From positions 124,001-188,000 of the forward strand of contig JAJOJJ010000016.1 of the NCBI GenBank assembly GCA_021208685.1: 64,000 nucleotides of DNA. Direction: 5' to 3'. Source of the stretch: Saccharospirillaceae bacterium. Its GTDB lineage: Bacteria; Pseudomonadota; Gammaproteobacteria; Pseudomonadales; Oceanobacteraceae. Within the stretch, counting starts at the first letter, position 1. The number at the start of each line of letters is the position of its first letter. Shown piece after piece: positions 34,431-44,367 of the stretch. The notes under the pieces are model-generated. The model saw nothing but the letters and a program-made list of their open reading frames with translations, was not told where the DNA came from and made no database searches. Position numbers and translations under genes: made by a program.

Positions 34431-36095
34431 ATGTCACTCACCACGTTTGCGGCCGCCACCGGCCAGATGATGATCCAGCCATTCATTATTTCTGACCTGC
34501 TGGAATACGCTGCCGCGCATCATGGTGCGCGTGAAATTATCAGTCGCCGGCAGGAAGGAGACATTCACCGCTATACCTATCGCGATGCATTAAAGCGCAG
34601 TAAGCAGCTGGCGAATGCATTACTGGCGTTGGGGGTTCAGCCTGGTGACCGGGTGGCGACGCTGGCCTGGAACGGTTACCGCCATTTTGAATGTTATTAC
34701 GCAATTTCCGGTATCGGCGCTATTTGTCATACCGTGAATCCGCGGCTGTACACCGAGCAGATTGAATACATTATTCAGCACGCAGAAGATACCTATGTTT
34801 TTCTGGATGCGTGCTTCGCAAAATTATTGGAGCCGGTGGCGGATAAATTAACCTCGGTAAAAGGCTTTATCGTTATGATTGATGCCGACCAGATGCCGCA
34901 AACCAGTCTGCCCGATACCATCAATTATGAAACGCTGATCGCAGCGCACAGCAGTGAACTGGTATGGCCGCGCTTTCCTCAGGATACCGCCTCTGGCCTC
35001 TGTTACACCTCGGGCACTACGGGAAACCCTAAAGGCGTGCTCTATTCCCATGCCTCCACGGTGCTGCATGCCTATGCCAGCCGTAATCCGGATGCGCTGA
35101 ATGTATCGGCGGATTCCGTGGTGATGCCGGTTGTGCCTATGTATCACGTGTGTGCCTGGGGCATGCCGTATATCGCGCCGATGAGTGGTGCGACGCTGGT
35201 GCTGCCCGGTGACGGTATGGATGGCCAGAGTCTGCATGAATTAATCGAACTGGCCGACGTGGATTTAATGCTGGGTGTGCCTACGGTATGGCTGGGATTA
35301 ATTGATTATTTAAAGCGCAACAATAAACGCATGGATTCGGTTAAAACCGTTGGCGTTGGCGGCTCAGCCTCACCCAAATCGCTGGTGGAAACGCTGGATA
35401 AAGACTATGGCGTGTATTTATTACCAATCTGGGGCATGACCGAAACCTCACCGCTGGCGACACTGGGTGCGCCCACCAAGGCGATGCAGAAAATGAGCGA
35501 CGATGAACGCTATCGTCTGCAGACCACCGCCGGCCGGCCAATGTTTGGTATCGAGCTGGAAATCTTTGGCGAGGATGATCAGCCACTGCCGCATGATGGA
35601 ACAACCCGCGGTTATTTACGTGTGCGTGGCCCCTGGGTATTAACGGCGTATTATAAAAATGAAAAGCCGGATTCGTTCTTTATCGATGCCGATGGCAAGC
35701 AATGGTTCGATACCGGTGATATCGCCGTGATTGATGCGAACAGTTATCTGCAGATTGTTGACCGCGCCAAAGACGTAGTGAAATCCGGTGGCGAATGGAT
35801 TTCCAGTATTGATCTGGAAAACGCGGCGGTAGGACACCCGGATGTAAAAGAAGCCTGCGTCATTGGCGTGCGTCATCAGAAGTGGGATGAACGGCCGTTA
35901 CTGTTTATTGTAAAAAGCGAAGAAAGCGATATCGATAAACAGGATATCTATGATTTTCTGCAAAGCCGGGTCGCCAAATGGTGGCTGCCGGATGACATTA
36001 TATTTGTTGAAGAGCTGCCGCACACAGCGACGGGAAAACTGCAGAAACGTACGCTGCGCGATGAATATATTGATTATCTTGTTGTTAAATCATAA
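34431..36095 (+). CDS. AlkK-like medium/long-chain acyl-CoA synthetase
   Basis: A 554-residue ANL ligase. '[29 protein letters not shown]' and '[30 protein letters not shown]' closely recall AlkK of alkane-degrading Pseudomonas, which activates medium-chain fatty acids made from alkanes. It has the AMP-binding motif '[13 protein letters not shown]', 'WGMTETSP', '[11 protein letters not shown]' and the C-terminal Lys motif '[11 protein letters not shown]'. It differs strongly from the ligase at 396-2024. CAGGGAA precedes the ATG. It is convergent with the histidine kinase. No alkane monooxygenase is in the window. Confidence 0.88.
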   Translation: MSLTTFAAATGQMMIQPFIISDLLEYAAAHHGAREIISRRQEGDIHRYTYRDALKRSKQLANALLALGVQPGDRVATLAWNGYRHFECYYAISGIGAICHTVNPRLYTEQIEYIIQHAEDTYVFLDACFAKLLEPVADKLTSVKGFIVMIDADQMPQTSLPDTINYETLIAAHSSELVWPRFPQDTASGLCYTSGTTGNPKGVLYSHASTVLHAYASRNPDALNVSADSVVMPVVPMYHVCAWGMPYIAPMSGATLVLPGDGMDGQSLHELIELADVDLMLGVPTVWLGLIDYLKRNNKRMDSVKTVGVGGSASPKSLVETLDKDYGVYLLPIWGMTETSPLATLGAPTKAMQKMSDDERYRLQTTAGRPMFGIELEIFGEDDQPLPHDGTTRGYLRVRGPWVLTAYYKNEKPDSFFIDADGKQWFDTGDIAVIDANSYLQIVDRAKDVVKSGGEWISSIDLENAAVGHPDVKEACVIGVRHQKWDERPLLFIVKSEESDIDKQDIYDFLQSRVAKWWLPDDIIFVEELPHTATGKLQKRTLRDEYIDYLVVKS

Positions 36096-36109
36096 GCGCT
36101 GTCTGCTTT

Positions 36110-37885
36110 TTAAGAAGGCATTTGTGTTGGGAAAAACAGCATAAAACAGGTGCCTTCGCCGGGCTGGCTTTCAATCTCAATACGGCCATGATGACGTTTC
36201 ATAATGCTGTACGATGTCGATAAGCCCAGTCCGGTTCCTTTACCGACTTCCTTGGTGGTAAAAAACGGATCAAATATTTTGTCGCGGATGTCGTCGGGAA
36301 TTCCGCAACCGTTATCACATACCGACAGCCGCCATTCCGCCTGTTGCAGGGCCAGGCTTATTCTCAGTATTCCTCCGGCATCCATCGCATGGACGGCATT
36401 CTGAATAAGGTTGATCAGAACCTGACCGATCATGCCTTCATTGCCCTGGATATCCGCTCTGTCAGGAATATCCAGCTCGGTTTTGGCAATACCATTCAAC
36501 TGATACTGCATAATTTTGACTGCGCTTCTGATGCAGGTGCATAAATCAATATCAACCATCTCCAGTGAATCACGGCGGGAAAAGGTTCGGAGATTATGAA
36601 TAATATCGGTCACGCGCATCAGACCGTTTCTGGAATCACGAACCAATGAAAAAATATCTTCCATCATAAATTCAAAATCAGCCGCTTCGCGCTCCTGTGA
36701 AATGGCTTCCCGCAATTGATTACCCATCTGCGCATCGCCTTCGTTCATCGCGTGGATAAACTGATCGTGCAGTGTCAGCAATTTGCTCATGGTCTGGATA
36801 TATTCATCCAGCGGGCCAAAATTGCTCATAACATACGATACGGGGTTGTTAATTTCGTGCGCGATACCGGCAGCCAATTGACCAATCGATGAGAGCTTTT
36901 CAGCATGATAAAGCTGCTCCTGCGTCTGATGAAGGCGGGATAATGTATTGCGCAAACGCTGGTATTGGTTTTTCAGACGATTCTCGGATTGCTGACGTTC
37001 CAGTTGTGTTCTTACCTGCTCCATGGTTTTTTCCAGCAGACTCATACGAGCAACATCCAGCATCGCCACGGATGATTCGCTCAGCAGCAAAAGATAGTAG
37101 CCGGTAATCTGCTGATAACAGCGCACAGGAATGATAATGCTGGCGGTGATGTCATGCTCACACAACGTGCTGGCCATCTGATGCAGCGGTAAATCACGCT
37201 GTAATTGCAATACAATAAGTTGCTCCTGACTCATCGGAACCTCAGACATTGTGCGCGCAAATTCAGACCAGGCGGATGACAATGGCTGATTGGCAGGATA
37301 AATCCCCAGCAGTGTTGCGTCCTTATCCAGATGCAACAGGCGGTCCGCATGGGTCAGCGAGGTCAGCAGCGTGGCAAGCTCGGCTAATTGTTCCTGCCCG
37401 ATGAACGTGGCCCGGTTCATCCGCGCCAGCCAGGTCAGAAGCTCCAGCTCGCTGTTACGGCTGATGCGCGAATGTTCATCAGCCTGATACTGTTGCCATT
37501 CAGCATGCAGAATGCAGGACAATAACCCCGGTTCAAGATCGTCGTACGAATACACATTCTGGATGCGCCAGGTCCATAACTGACTGAGCAAATGATGGCG
37601 CAATGCCGGAGCAGCAAAGCAAATCAGGCGCGTGCGCTGATTGTTCAGTTCTTCACGGAAATAGCGCACCAGATTCAGCTGAGTTTCGCTGTGAACACCA
37701 TCCAGAACCAAGATCAGAACCGGTAAATCCCACTGCTTGCGCAGCCACTTTTTCAATGTGCGCAGATGATCCTCTGTGATATCACCGACCGGAGCTGGCG
37801 CCATCGATGACGACAGCAACGGGTCTGGCAATGATGGCAGTGCACCCAATGCAGACCAGAAAGAAACGGTGGATGACAATGACAT
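36110..37885 (-). CDS. Histidine kinase with degenerate receiver-like N-terminus
   Basis: 591 residues. Residues about 45-135 look like a receiver fold ('[20 protein letters not shown]') without a clear phosphoacceptor Asp. A GAF-like region (about 165-300) and a coil follow. The kinase core has His in '[19 protein letters not shown]' (near 355), the N box '[10 protein letters not shown]', and 'DNGCGIP' with 'GKGTGLGLS'. No membrane segment is present. It is divergent from the BLUF gene, 114 bases apart, which makes the BLUF protein a candidate input. Confidence 0.85.
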   Translation of the reverse strand: MSLSSTVSFWSALGALPSLPDPLLSSSMAPAPVGDITEDHLRTLKKWLRKQWDLPVLILVLDGVHSETQLNLVRYFREELNNQRTRLICFAAPALRHHLLSQLWTWRIQNVYSYDDLEPGLLSCILHAEWQQYQADEHSRISRNSELELLTWLARMNRATFIGQEQLAELATLLTSLTHADRLLHLDKDATLLGIYPANQPLSSAWSEFARTMSEVPMSQEQLIVLQLQRDLPLHQMASTLCEHDITASIIIPVRCYQQITGYYLLLLSESSVAMLDVARMSLLEKTMEQVRTQLERQQSENRLKNQYQRLRNTLSRLHQTQEQLYHAEKLSSIGQLAAGIAHEINNPVSYVMSNFGPLDEYIQTMSKLLTLHDQFIHAMNEGDAQMGNQLREAISQEREAADFEFMMEDIFSLVRDSRNGLMRVTDIIHNLRTFSRRDSLEMVDIDLCTCIRSAVKIMQYQLNGIAKTELDIPDRADIQGNEGMIGQVLINLIQNAVHAMDAGGILRISLALQQAEWRLSVCDNGCGIPDDIRDKIFDPFFTTKEVGKGTGLGLSTSYSIMKRHHGRIEIESQPGEGTCFMLFFPTQMPS

Positions 37886-37999
37886 AGCGATATCTCTGAA
37901 TGGACTACACTCAGCTTAGTCTGAATGCATTGGCTGTATATATCGCTCTGGTATTGTCACCATCAGATATGTACTTTTCAGTTATATGGAGGGCGGTCT

Positions 38000-38407
38000 A
38001 TGCTGGTTCGTCTCGTCTACTACTCCGTCGCCACGCGCGATATGTCTTTATTGGATATTCAGAGCATTCTGGAAGTCGCGCGTGCGCACAACCGCAGTAT
38101 CAGTGTGTGTGGCATGCTGTGTTACGAACAGAAATACTTTCTGCAGGTCCTTGAAGGTGACCGGGAGGATGTTAATGAGCTCTATCTGGAAATCGCCGAT
38201 GATCCGCGTCACGATCAGGTTGTCATCATCAGTTACGATGCTATAACTGCGCCCTTTTTTCCCGACTGGAATATGGGATTTGCCCCGGCATCCGATCACT
38301 TTTATCGATTATTAAATGAGCTTGGCAAGAACGAATTTCTGCCACAGGAATTTACTGCAGAACAGGCCTTATCGTTTTTGAAAGGTCTGTCAGATTACCA
38401 GCAATGA
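38000..38407 (+). CDS. BLUF-domain blue-light sensor
   Basis: A 135-residue single-domain flavin photoreceptor. The key residues are present: Tyr7 ('LVYYS'), Asn31 ('ARAHNRS'), Gln49 ('YFLQVLEG') and Trp90 ('PDWNMGF'). The Tyr-Asn-Gln spacings (24 and 18) equal those of AppA. BLUF proteins bind FAD and change their hydrogen bonding on blue light. With no output domain it must act on a partner, possibly the divergent kinase. The ATG at 38000 has GGAGG at eight bases. The ORF-track start further upstream is rejected. Confidence 0.92.
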   Translation: MLVRLVYYSVATRDMSLLDIQSILEVARAHNRSISVCGMLCYEQKYFLQVLEGDREDVNELYLEIADDPRHDQVVIISYDAITAPFFPDWNMGFAPASDHFYRLLNELGKNEFLPQEFTAEQALSFLKGLSDYQQ

Positions 38408-38520
38408 GTGGCCTGAACAGGCTGATTGATGTCGCGGCTTTACACCCATTAACCCGTGCTGCACCGATCTGCCGAAAGGGTTTGGCCGTGCCTGTCGGGT
38501 TAATTCTCAACCCTGAAAAA

Positions 38521-38550
38521 CGGCCATTAAACACCCCTGAACAATGGCCG
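38521..38550. terminator. Bidirectional terminator between BLUF gene and tatC
   Basis: The stem CGGCCATT / AATGGCCG with a 14-base loop is preceded by GAAAAA and followed by a T-rich stretch, located between convergent genes. Confidence 0.65.
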
Positions 38551-38576
38551 CTCTTATTTTCAATGAAACCAGACGA

Positions 38577-39326
38577 TCAGCTTCCCTGAGTTTTCTCTTC
38601 GCCATCTTCCAGCGGCTTTTTAATCAGCCGCGAGGCCAGTACGCCGGCTTCAAACAGCAGCCACATCGGTACGGCCAGAATGGTCTGGGAAATCACATCC
38701 GGAGGTGTGACCAGCATGCCGACAACAAAACAGCCGACAAAAATATAAGGGCGCTTTTCTGTCAGGGCAGCAACGGTGGTAATGCCGCTGAGTACCATCA
38801 GAAAAGTCGCAATCGGTATCTCAAAGGCGATGCCAAAGGCAAAAAAGATTTTAAGAATAAAATCGAGAATATTGCTGATGTCCGGCATAAAGGAAATGCC
38901 TTCTGGTCCGGCGGCGGTAAAAAAACCGAACGCCAGCGGCAACACGACAAAATAGGCAAAGGCGATGCCGGTGTAAAACAGGATAACGCTGGAGACCAGT
39001 AACGGGATGCCGAATTTCTTTTCGTGCTGATACAAACCGGGAGAAATAAAACTCCATACCTGATGCAGCAGAAAAGGCACCGCCAGTAATACGGCGAGCA
39101 CCAGTGTCAGTTTAAACGGCACCAGAAAAGGCGAGGCAACGCCGGTAGCAATCATATTGCCGCTGTCGGGCAGTAATACGGACAGCGGTTTGACCAGAAT
39201 CAGGTACAGGTCGTTGGCAAAGTAAAACATGCCAAGAAACAGCACCAATACCACCAGTACCGATTTCAGCAAACGGTTGCGCAGTTCGATCAGGTGGGCA
39301 ATCAGGGGTTGTTCATGATCGGTCAT
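38577..39326 (-). CDS. tatC: Twin-arginine translocase TatC
   Basis: A 249-residue six-helix inner membrane protein that, with TatB, recognises twin-arginine signal peptides. It has the conserved 'HLIELRNRLL' at the N-terminus, 'FWSFISPGLY'-like 'VWSFISPGLYQHEKK', and 'TPPDVISQ' near the last helices. It overlaps tatB by four bases and is last in the hisI-hisE-HIT-tatABC run. Confidence 0.96.
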   Translation of the reverse strand: MTDHEQPLIAHLIELRNRLLKSVLVVLVLFLGMFYFANDLYLILVKPLSVLLPDSGNMIATGVASPFLVPFKLTLVLAVLLAVPFLLHQVWSFISPGLYQHEKKFGIPLLVSSVILFYTGIAFAYFVVLPLAFGFFTAAGPEGISFMPDISNILDFILKIFFAFGIAFEIPIATFLMVLSGITTVAALTEKRPYIFVGCFVVGMLVTPPDVISQTILAVPMWLLFEAGVLASRLIKKPLEDGEEKTQGS

Positions 39327-39691
39327 GATGACGCATCGGTATTATCGGGTTTGATATGAGTAGCAGGCTGTTGCGGACCCGGCTGTTGCGGAAGAACAGT
39401 GCCTGCAGGTTTATTGTCCGTCAGTGTTTCTGCTTTGGGGCTGGGCTGAATGCTGTTAGCCGATGGCGAATCGTCATCGAGAAACGTGGCATAGGGGTCT
39501 TTCAGCTTTTCACGTAATTCTTCGGTGCGGACCTGGCGCTCAAGATCATCCTGGATATTGCTCATGGTGCGGCGCATACGGCCAAGAAACAGGCCAACCG
39601 TACGCGCTGCTTTCGGCAAGCGTTCCGGGCCGAGCACCAGCAGGCCCAGAATGGCTACCACCATTAATTCCAGAAAACCGATATCAAACAT
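39323..39691 (-). CDS. tatB: Twin-arginine translocase TatB
   Basis: 122 residues: a short N-terminal membrane helix ('[20 protein letters not shown]') with the conserved Glu, then 'GPERLPKAARTV', an amphipathic helix and a Pro-rich polar tail. It forms the signal-peptide receptor with TatC. Its start overlaps the tatA stop in TGATG. Confidence 0.94.
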   Translation of the reverse strand: MFDIGFLELMVVAILGLLVLGPERLPKAARTVGLFLGRMRRTMSNIQDDLERQVRTEELREKLKDPYATFLDDDSPSANSIQPSPKAETLTDNKPAGTVLPQQPGPQQPATHIKPDNTDASS

Positions 39692-39951
39692 CAGATTTTA
39701 TCTTGGTCTTTGCTGGTGCTTTTGAATTCGGCGTCTTTCTGCACGCCTTCTTTATGTTCCAGCGTTTTGGCCGGTTCTTTACTCTCGTCTTCGTCGGCTT
39801 TTGCGCTGCCATCTTCATTAACGGCTTTTTTGAAGTTTTTGATCGCACCGCCCAGATCACCGCCCAGGTTGCGTAGTTTCTTGGTGCCGAAAATCATAAT
39901 AACGATGGCCAGAACGATTAATAATTGCCAGATACTGATTCCGCCGAGCAT
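39691..39951 (-). CDS. tatA: Twin-arginine translocase TatA
   Basis: 86 residues: membrane helix '[18 protein letters not shown]', then the '[21 protein letters not shown]' amphipathic helix with the Phe-Lys-Lys motif and an acidic/basic tail. It oligomerises to form the translocation pore. GAGGA precedes the ATG. The small subunit of the amine dehydrogenase in this window has a Tat signal and is a likely client. Confidence 0.95.
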   Translation of the reverse strand: MLGGISIWQLLIVLAIVIMIFGTKKLRNLGGDLGGAIKNFKKAVNEDGSAKADEDESKEPAKTLEHKEGVQKDAEFKSTSKDQDKI

Positions 39952-39986
39952 AGGAAAATCCTCTTATTCTTAAATTAAAAATGACA

Positions 39987-40319
39987 TCAGAAGCCGGGCA
40001 GCTGATCGCCGCCCAGAATATGAAAGTGCATATGAAAAACTTCCTGCCCACCTTCTTTACCGGTATTGGTAATGGTGCGGAAGCCAGCCAGATTCTGAGT
40101 ACGGGCAATGACCGGCAGGCTGAGCATTAAATGGCTCATCAGGCTGGCGTCAGCGTCGCTCAGATCATTCAGGTTGACGATATGGCGCTTGGGAATAACC
40201 AGCAGGTGGGTATCCGCTTTGGGCGCAATATCGTGAAACGCCAGCAGCTGCTCATCTTCATAAACAACCCTGGCCGGAATTTTTCCGGCGACGATCTGGC
40301 AAAACAGACAGTCCGGCAT
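39987..40319 (-). CDS. HIT-family nucleotide hydrolase (HinT-like)
   Basis: A 110-residue histidine-triad protein with 'CLFCQIVAGKIPARVVYED' and the triad 'HMHFHIL' near the C-terminus. HinT enzymes hydrolyse purine nucleoside phosphoramidates and acyl-AMP. The ATG at 40319 is chosen over the ORF-track TTG at 40325. It sits between hisE and tatA, a common gammaproteobacterial arrangement. Confidence 0.92.
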   Translation of the reverse strand: MPDCLFCQIVAGKIPARVVYEDEQLLAFHDIAPKADTHLLVIPKRHIVNLNDLSDADASLMSHLMLSLPVIARTQNLAGFRTITNTGKEGGQEVFHMHFHILGGDQLPGF

Positions 40320-40352
40320 ACTCAATCTCTCAGTTCTCTGGTCTGTACCGGT

Positions 40353-40685
40353 TTACTTGGGCGTACGGGACGCCTTTTCTTCCAGGCCGGACATATTAAA
40401 ACGCCGTGCCAGTTCGTTAATAACCGCTTCCGGGCGCTCGCCCAGCTTGGCCAGCGCGACCAGCGTGTGAAACCACAGGTCGGCGGTTTCGTAGATAACA
40501 TTGCTGTTATCGCCACTGGTTTCGGCGTCTTTGGCGGCCAGAATGGTTTCGGTGGCTTCTTCGCCGACCTTCTCCAGAATCTTGTTCAGACCCTTGTGAT
40601 ACAGACTGGCCACATACGATGAATCGGCGGCCGCTTTTTTACGCTCTTCAAGGATATCGCCGAGGGCGGAGAGTATATCGCTCAT
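40353..40685 (-). CDS. hisE: Phosphoribosyl-ATP pyrophosphatase
   Basis: A 110-residue MazG-like all-alpha enzyme for the second step of histidine synthesis. It has '[29 protein letters not shown]' and '[11 protein letters not shown]', which carry the metal-binding acidic residues. The ATG at 40685 matches the Pseudomonas HisE N-terminus. An upstream ATG at 40712 overlapping the hisI stop would add nine residues and cannot be excluded. Confidence 0.94.
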   Translation of the reverse strand: MSDILSALGDILEERKKAAADSSYVASLYHKGLNKILEKVGEEATETILAAKDAETSGDNSNVIYETADLWFHTLVALAKLGERPEAVINELARRFNMSGLEEKASRTPK

Positions 40686-40711
40686 AGCTGTTTCAGTTTC
40701 ATTAAGTGGCA

Positions 40712-41092
40712 TCAATAAATATCTTTCGGGTCTTTTAACACCGGATCAACGCTGACCCATTCGCCATTCTGATAAACCCGGTAGAAGCAGCTTTCGCGGC
40801 CGGTATGACAGGCGATACCGCCAATCTGTTCCACCTGCAGGGTGATGACATCGGCGTCACAGTCGAGGCGCACTTCGTGCAGCTGCTGCACGTGGCCGGA
40901 CGACTCGCCTTTGCGCCACAGTTGCTGGCGCGAGCGGGAATAGTAGATGGCGCGGTTTTCCTGCACGGTCAGCGCCAGTGCTTCCCGGTTCATCCAGGCC
41001 ATCATCAGGATACGGCCGGTCTGATAATCCTGCGCAATGGCTGGTACCAGGCCATCGGCGTCCCACTTTACGGCATCAAGCCAGTTACTCAT
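40712..41092 (-). CDS. hisI: Phosphoribosyl-AMP cyclohydrolase
   Basis: A 126-residue zinc enzyme for the third step of histidine synthesis. It has '[12 protein letters not shown]', '[18 protein letters not shown]', 'LDCDADVI' and '[11 protein letters not shown]' with the zinc cysteines. The ATG at 41092 has GGGGGA upstream. It is the first gene of the hisI-hisE-HIT-tatABC run. The 296 bases between it and the divergent amine dehydrogenase gene should hold both promoters. A perfect TCTGATCAGA palindrome lies at 41263. Confidence 0.94.
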   Translation of the reverse strand: MSNWLDAVKWDADGLVPAIAQDYQTGRILMMAWMNREALALTVQENRAIYYSRSRQQLWRKGESSGHVQQLHEVRLDCDADVITLQVEQIGGIACHTGRESCFYRVYQNGEWVSVDPVLKDPKDIY

Positions 41093-41388
41093 AACATCCC
41101 CCGCGTTCAGAGGTCGCAGGATACCCCATGGCCGGGATTTCGGGTAGGGCTTCACGGCCGGTGAGCATGCGCACCAGAACAACGCCGGGGCTATGGGTTG
41201 GCGCGTCTTTATAGTGCTGACGGCTTTATCGTTAATGATGGGCGCTAACAGGACGTAACAATTCTGATCAGATTGTCAGCATTCGCCTCTTGAAGTATGC
41301 ATTTCCGGTTATGTTTTGCCGCCGCGTTCAGGCATTGGCATGGGCGCTGCTCTTCACTCCTGCAGACTCACAACGAGAGCTGCAAACC

Positions 41389-42588
41389 ATGACGTTAACC
41401 AAGCAAAAAAGTAAAACCAGAAACCTGTCCCGCCGCGTATTCACTCCGGCACCGCTGGCGGCCTGTATGACAACCCTGCTGTTGTCGGCGGTGATGCCGG
41501 TGGCGCAGGCAGAGCCCTTTAAGCCGGAAGTTTTTACGGTCGAGAAAACCATTCAGCCCGGGCCGAATGTGTTTATGAACGAAGCTGCCTGGGGGGGCGC
41601 CAGCCAGATTCACGTCTTCGCTCAGGATGACCTGCACTATAAAGGCTCGATGCCGGCGGGGATTACCTCGCAGATGAAAGTCTCGAAAGACGGTAAAACC
41701 GTTTACGTGCTGTCCGACTTTGCCAAACGCATAACCTATGGCCCGGTGGAAAGCGTGGTTCAGGTGTACGACGTAGACACCCTGAGCCGTAAGAAAGAAA
41801 TCATCGTGCCTAATAAAGCCGTAAAAGCCATTGGCATGACCCAGCTGCTGGAGTTAAGCGCCGACGAAAAATTGCTGTATGTGCAGAATGCCACGCCGGC
41901 CACCTCGGTTTCGGTCATTGATATTGCCGCCGGTGAAGTGATTACAGAAGTGCCAACTCCGGGATGTTACGGCGTTTACCCGGCCCTGAAAGGCACCAGT
42001 TTCAGCACGCCTTGCGGCACCGGCCAGCTGAAAACCTTCACGGTAAAGGGCAAGGAATACAGCGTTGAGGCATCGGGCAAATTATTCGATGTGGATGCCG
42101 ACCCGATTTATATCCACAGCGAACGCCGTAAAAACGGTGAGCTGATCCTGACCACCTTCGGCGGTGCGCTTTACCTCGCTGATGACAGCGGCAAAACCGT
42201 CAAAATCAAAGAAAAACTGCAGGTGAATGCGGGTATCGAAGGCGATTGGGCTCCGGGTGGTTATGCCATTACGGCCTACAGCGCCACACTGGATATGGTG
42301 TTTATGCTGATGCATTCAGGCGCTTATGACGGCAGCCATAAAAACGGCTCTGAGGAAATCTGGGCCTACAGTCTGAAGAATAAAAAACTCATCAGCCGTT
42401 CTCCGGCGCCGCATATGGTGGCACTGAGTGTGACTGAGGGTAAAACCCCGGTGCTGTTCGGCGCCAATGAAGAAGACGAAACCCTCGACAAGTACGTGCT
42501 GAGCAGCGCGGGCGACTTTATGTTTGAGAAGGCGGCTTCCGACGAGAAATCCGGTTGGACCACCTCGCTGGCGGTGTCTCATGACTGA
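41389..42588 (+). CDS. mauB: TTQ-dependent amine dehydrogenase, large (beta-propeller) subunit
   Basis: A 399-residue protein with a signal peptide (about 1-41, ending 'VAQA') and the propeller fold of methylamine and aromatic amine dehydrogenase heavy chains ('GPNVFMNEAAWGGASQIHVFAQDDL', 'SPAPHMVALSVTEGKTPVLFG'). It carries no cofactor but forms the A2B2 complex with the TTQ small subunit and shapes the substrate channel. Whether methylamine or aromatic amines such as tyramine are used cannot be told from sequence, so aauB is an equal alternative name. The ATG at 41389 follows GAGAG. The next gene starts inside its last codons. Confidence 0.88.
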   Translation: MTLTKQKSKTRNLSRRVFTPAPLAACMTTLLLSAVMPVAQAEPFKPEVFTVEKTIQPGPNVFMNEAAWGGASQIHVFAQDDLHYKGSMPAGITSQMKVSKDGKTVYVLSDFAKRITYGPVESVVQVYDVDTLSRKKEIIVPNKAVKAIGMTQLLELSADEKLLYVQNATPATSVSVIDIAAGEVITEVPTPGCYGVYPALKGTSFSTPCGTGQLKTFTVKGKEYSVEASGKLFDVDADPIYIHSERRKNGELILTTFGGALYLADDSGKTVKIKEKLQVNAGIEGDWAPGGYAITAYSATLDMVFMLMHSGAYDGSHKNGSEEIWAYSLKNKKLISRSPAPHMVALSVTEGKTPVLFGANEEDETLDKYVLSSAGDFMFEKAASDEKSGWTTSLAVSHD

Positions 42589-43126
42589 GTTACTGCCACT
42601 GGCGAGCCTCACGCTGCTGGTCTTTACCTTGCTGGTATTTCTGCGCGCAGCGCTGCACAAAGCACTGGATTTCCTCGAATTCCAGGGGTTTGTCGCCGAC
42701 TACGATCTGCTGCCGGAAGCTTTGGTTAAGCCCGTGGCCGCTGCCTTGCTGGCGCTCGAAGGCGCACTGGTGCTGATGCTGTTATTCAGCGCCAGCCGTG
42801 CTGCCGGACTGGTGCTGGCGGCGCTGTTGCTGGGCGGCTATGCCATTGCCATGGGCATCAATATCCGTCGCGGTCATACCCGCATCGAGTGCGGCTGTGG
42901 TGGTACTCCGCAACGGCTGGGCAAAACCCTGCTGCTGCGTAATGCGCTGCTGATGGTCTTCGCTCTGCTGCCATTGCTCGGTCTGCCGGAAGCACTGCAA
43001 AGCGCCGAAGTGGTGGTGGCCATCGCTGCTGCTGTTTTTATGTGGCTGGTTTTCCTGTTGTTTGAGCAGGTGAACGCCAACCTGCTGGCCATCCGTGAAA
43101 TGGCCAACTCACTGAAACGAATTTAA
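42581..43126 (+). CDS. mauE: MauE-like membrane protein for small-subunit maturation
   Basis: 181 residues with four or five membrane helices and a cytoplasmic or periplasmic pair of cysteines in 'IECGCGGTPQRLGKTLLLRN', as in MauE/DoxX-like proteins. MauE and MauD are needed for correct folding or disulfide formation of the TTQ small subunit. The ATG at 42581 overlaps the mauB end by eight bases. It starts downstream of the ORF-track start. Confidence 0.88.
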   Translation: MTELLPLASLTLLVFTLLVFLRAALHKALDFLEFQGFVADYDLLPEALVKPVAAALLALEGALVLMLLFSASRAAGLVLAALLLGGYAIAMGINIRRGHTRIECGCGGTPQRLGKTLLLRNALLMVFALLPLLGLPEALQSAEVVVAIAAAVFMWLVFLLFEQVNANLLAIREMANSLKRI

Positions 43127-43135
43127 GAGGTCGTT

Positions 43136-43723
43136 ATGACTGCTGTGTATTTTGCTGTCGCATTTTTATTTGTAGCCGTTATCGCGCTGGCCCTCGCCTT
43201 TTTTGTGCTGGCCCGCCAGATCGGCGTGTTGTTTGAACGTATCGCGCCGATGGGTGCGCTGATGAATGACTCCGGGCCGAAAGTCGGTGATTTAACCCCG
43301 GCCTTTACCCTTAACAGCCTGACCGGTGGCGCGGTGCATATTGGCCGCGATAAAGAAAAAGCCATGTTGGTATTTTTCCTGTCGCCGACCTGTCCGGTAT
43401 GTAAAAAACTGCTGCCGATTCTGCGCTCGGTAAAAGCCAGTGAGAAAGACTGGCTGGATGTGGTGCTGGCTTCCGATGGCGAAGAAGAAAAACACCAGCG
43501 CTTTATTCAGCACGTCGGTCTGCAGGATTTTCCATACGTGCTGTCGACCGAACTGGGGCTGGGCTACCGCGTATCGCGCCTGCCGTTTGCGGTGCTGATG
43601 GATAAGCAGGGCGTGATCCGCTCGAAAGGTCTGATCAACAGCCGCGAGCAGCTTGAGAGTCTGTTCAATGCCATGGAAATGGGTGTTGGCTCGGTACAGA
43701 GTTTTCTTGAGCAGCATTCCTGA
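43136..43723 (+). CDS. mauD: MauD, thioredoxin-like disulfide protein
   Basis: 195 residues: an N-terminal membrane anchor (about 3-28) and a periplasmic thioredoxin-like domain with the active site 'CPVC' near residue 86 in 'FLSPTCPVCKK'. Family knowledge assigns it to the formation or rearrangement of the six disulfides of the small subunit. AAGAGG precedes the ATG at 43136. It ends just before a 15-base tandem repeat. Confidence 0.92.
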   Translation: MTAVYFAVAFLFVAVIALALAFFVLARQIGVLFERIAPMGALMNDSGPKVGDLTPAFTLNSLTGGAVHIGRDKEKAMLVFFLSPTCPVCKKLLPILRSVKASEKDWLDVVLASDGEEEKHQRFIQHVGLQDFPYVLSTELGLGYRVSRLPFAVLMDKQGVIRSKGLINSREQLESLFNAMEMGVGSVQSFLEQHS

Positions 43724-43759
43724 ACAAGCCACTCCTGAGCAAACCACTCCTGAGCATCA
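43715..43759 (+). repeat. Three 15-bp tandem repeats between mauD and mauA
   Basis: The units CATTCCTGAACAAGC, CACTCCTGAGCAAAC and CACTCCTGAGCATCA run head to tail. The first overlaps the mauD stop codon, and each unit carries an in-register TGA. The likely cause is local duplication. Confidence 0.75.
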
Positions 43760-43796
43760 CTCAGTAGGCAACGATTTTTAGGCAACAAGAGAAATA

Positions 43797-44354
43797 ATGA
43801 TGAAACGATTTTTCGACAGCGTATTAACCGGCCTGGATAAAGGCACCGAACATTTAACCCGCAAAGTCGCACAGCGCAGCAGTCGCCGCAGTTTCTTAAG
43901 CCGCGCCGGGATGCTGATGCTGGGCAGCGCCATGCTGCCGGTGCTGCCCTTTGACCGTAATGCCGGCAAGGCCTGGGCGGGAGACGCGGAAGACGAAGCC
44001 CCGGCCGATCCGAATGATCCGACCGCCTGTGAATACTGGCGCTACTGCGCGCTGGACGGCAACCTGTGCAACGACTGTGGCGGCACATTAACCAGCTGTC
44101 CACCGGGTTCCGAAGCGTCCAAAGTCTCCTGGGTCGGCACCTGCCGTAACCCGAACGACGATAAAGACTATCTGGTGTCGTACAACGATTGCTGCGGCAA
44201 AGTGGAGTGCAACGGCACCTTCTGCTTTACCAGCGAACGGGAGCGTCCGGGCTACCGCATGGGGCTGCATAACGACATTAACTGGTGTATGGCCAATGCG
44301 TCGCAGGGTTATCACTGCACCGTCGCTGTGCTGGTTGGTATGGCAGACGCCTGA
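43797..44354 (+). CDS. mauA: TTQ amine dehydrogenase small (catalytic) subunit
   Basis: A 185-residue precursor with a twin-arginine signal ('SSRRSFLSRAGMLMLG', about residues 28-43), so it is exported folded by Tat. The mature part has 12 cysteines, as expected for six disulfides. Trp112 ('SWVGTC') and Trp163 ('INWCMA') are 51 residues apart, exactly as the cross-linked Trp57 and Trp108 of methylamine dehydrogenase. Asp87 and Asp131 fall on its Asp32 and Asp76. The enzyme oxidises a primary amine to aldehyde and ammonia and passes electrons to a copper protein or cytochrome. aauA is an equal alternative name. No mauG lies nearby. Confidence 0.93.
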   Translation: MMKRFFDSVLTGLDKGTEHLTRKVAQRSSRRSFLSRAGMLMLGSAMLPVLPFDRNAGKAWAGDAEDEAPADPNDPTACEYWRYCALDGNLCNDCGGTLTSCPPGSEASKVSWVGTCRNPNDDKDYLVSYNDCCGKVECNGTFCFTSERERPGYRMGLHNDINWCMANASQGYHCTVAVLVGMADA

Positions 44355-44367
44355 GGCGGGAGCTGAG

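Noticed and set aside
38404-38589. 61-codon ORF after the BLUF gene
   Set aside because: It runs through the terminator hairpin and into tatC antisense, with no binding site.
43715-43759. CRISPR-like repeats
   Set aside because: The units are only 15 bp, directly adjacent without spacers, and no cas genes occur.
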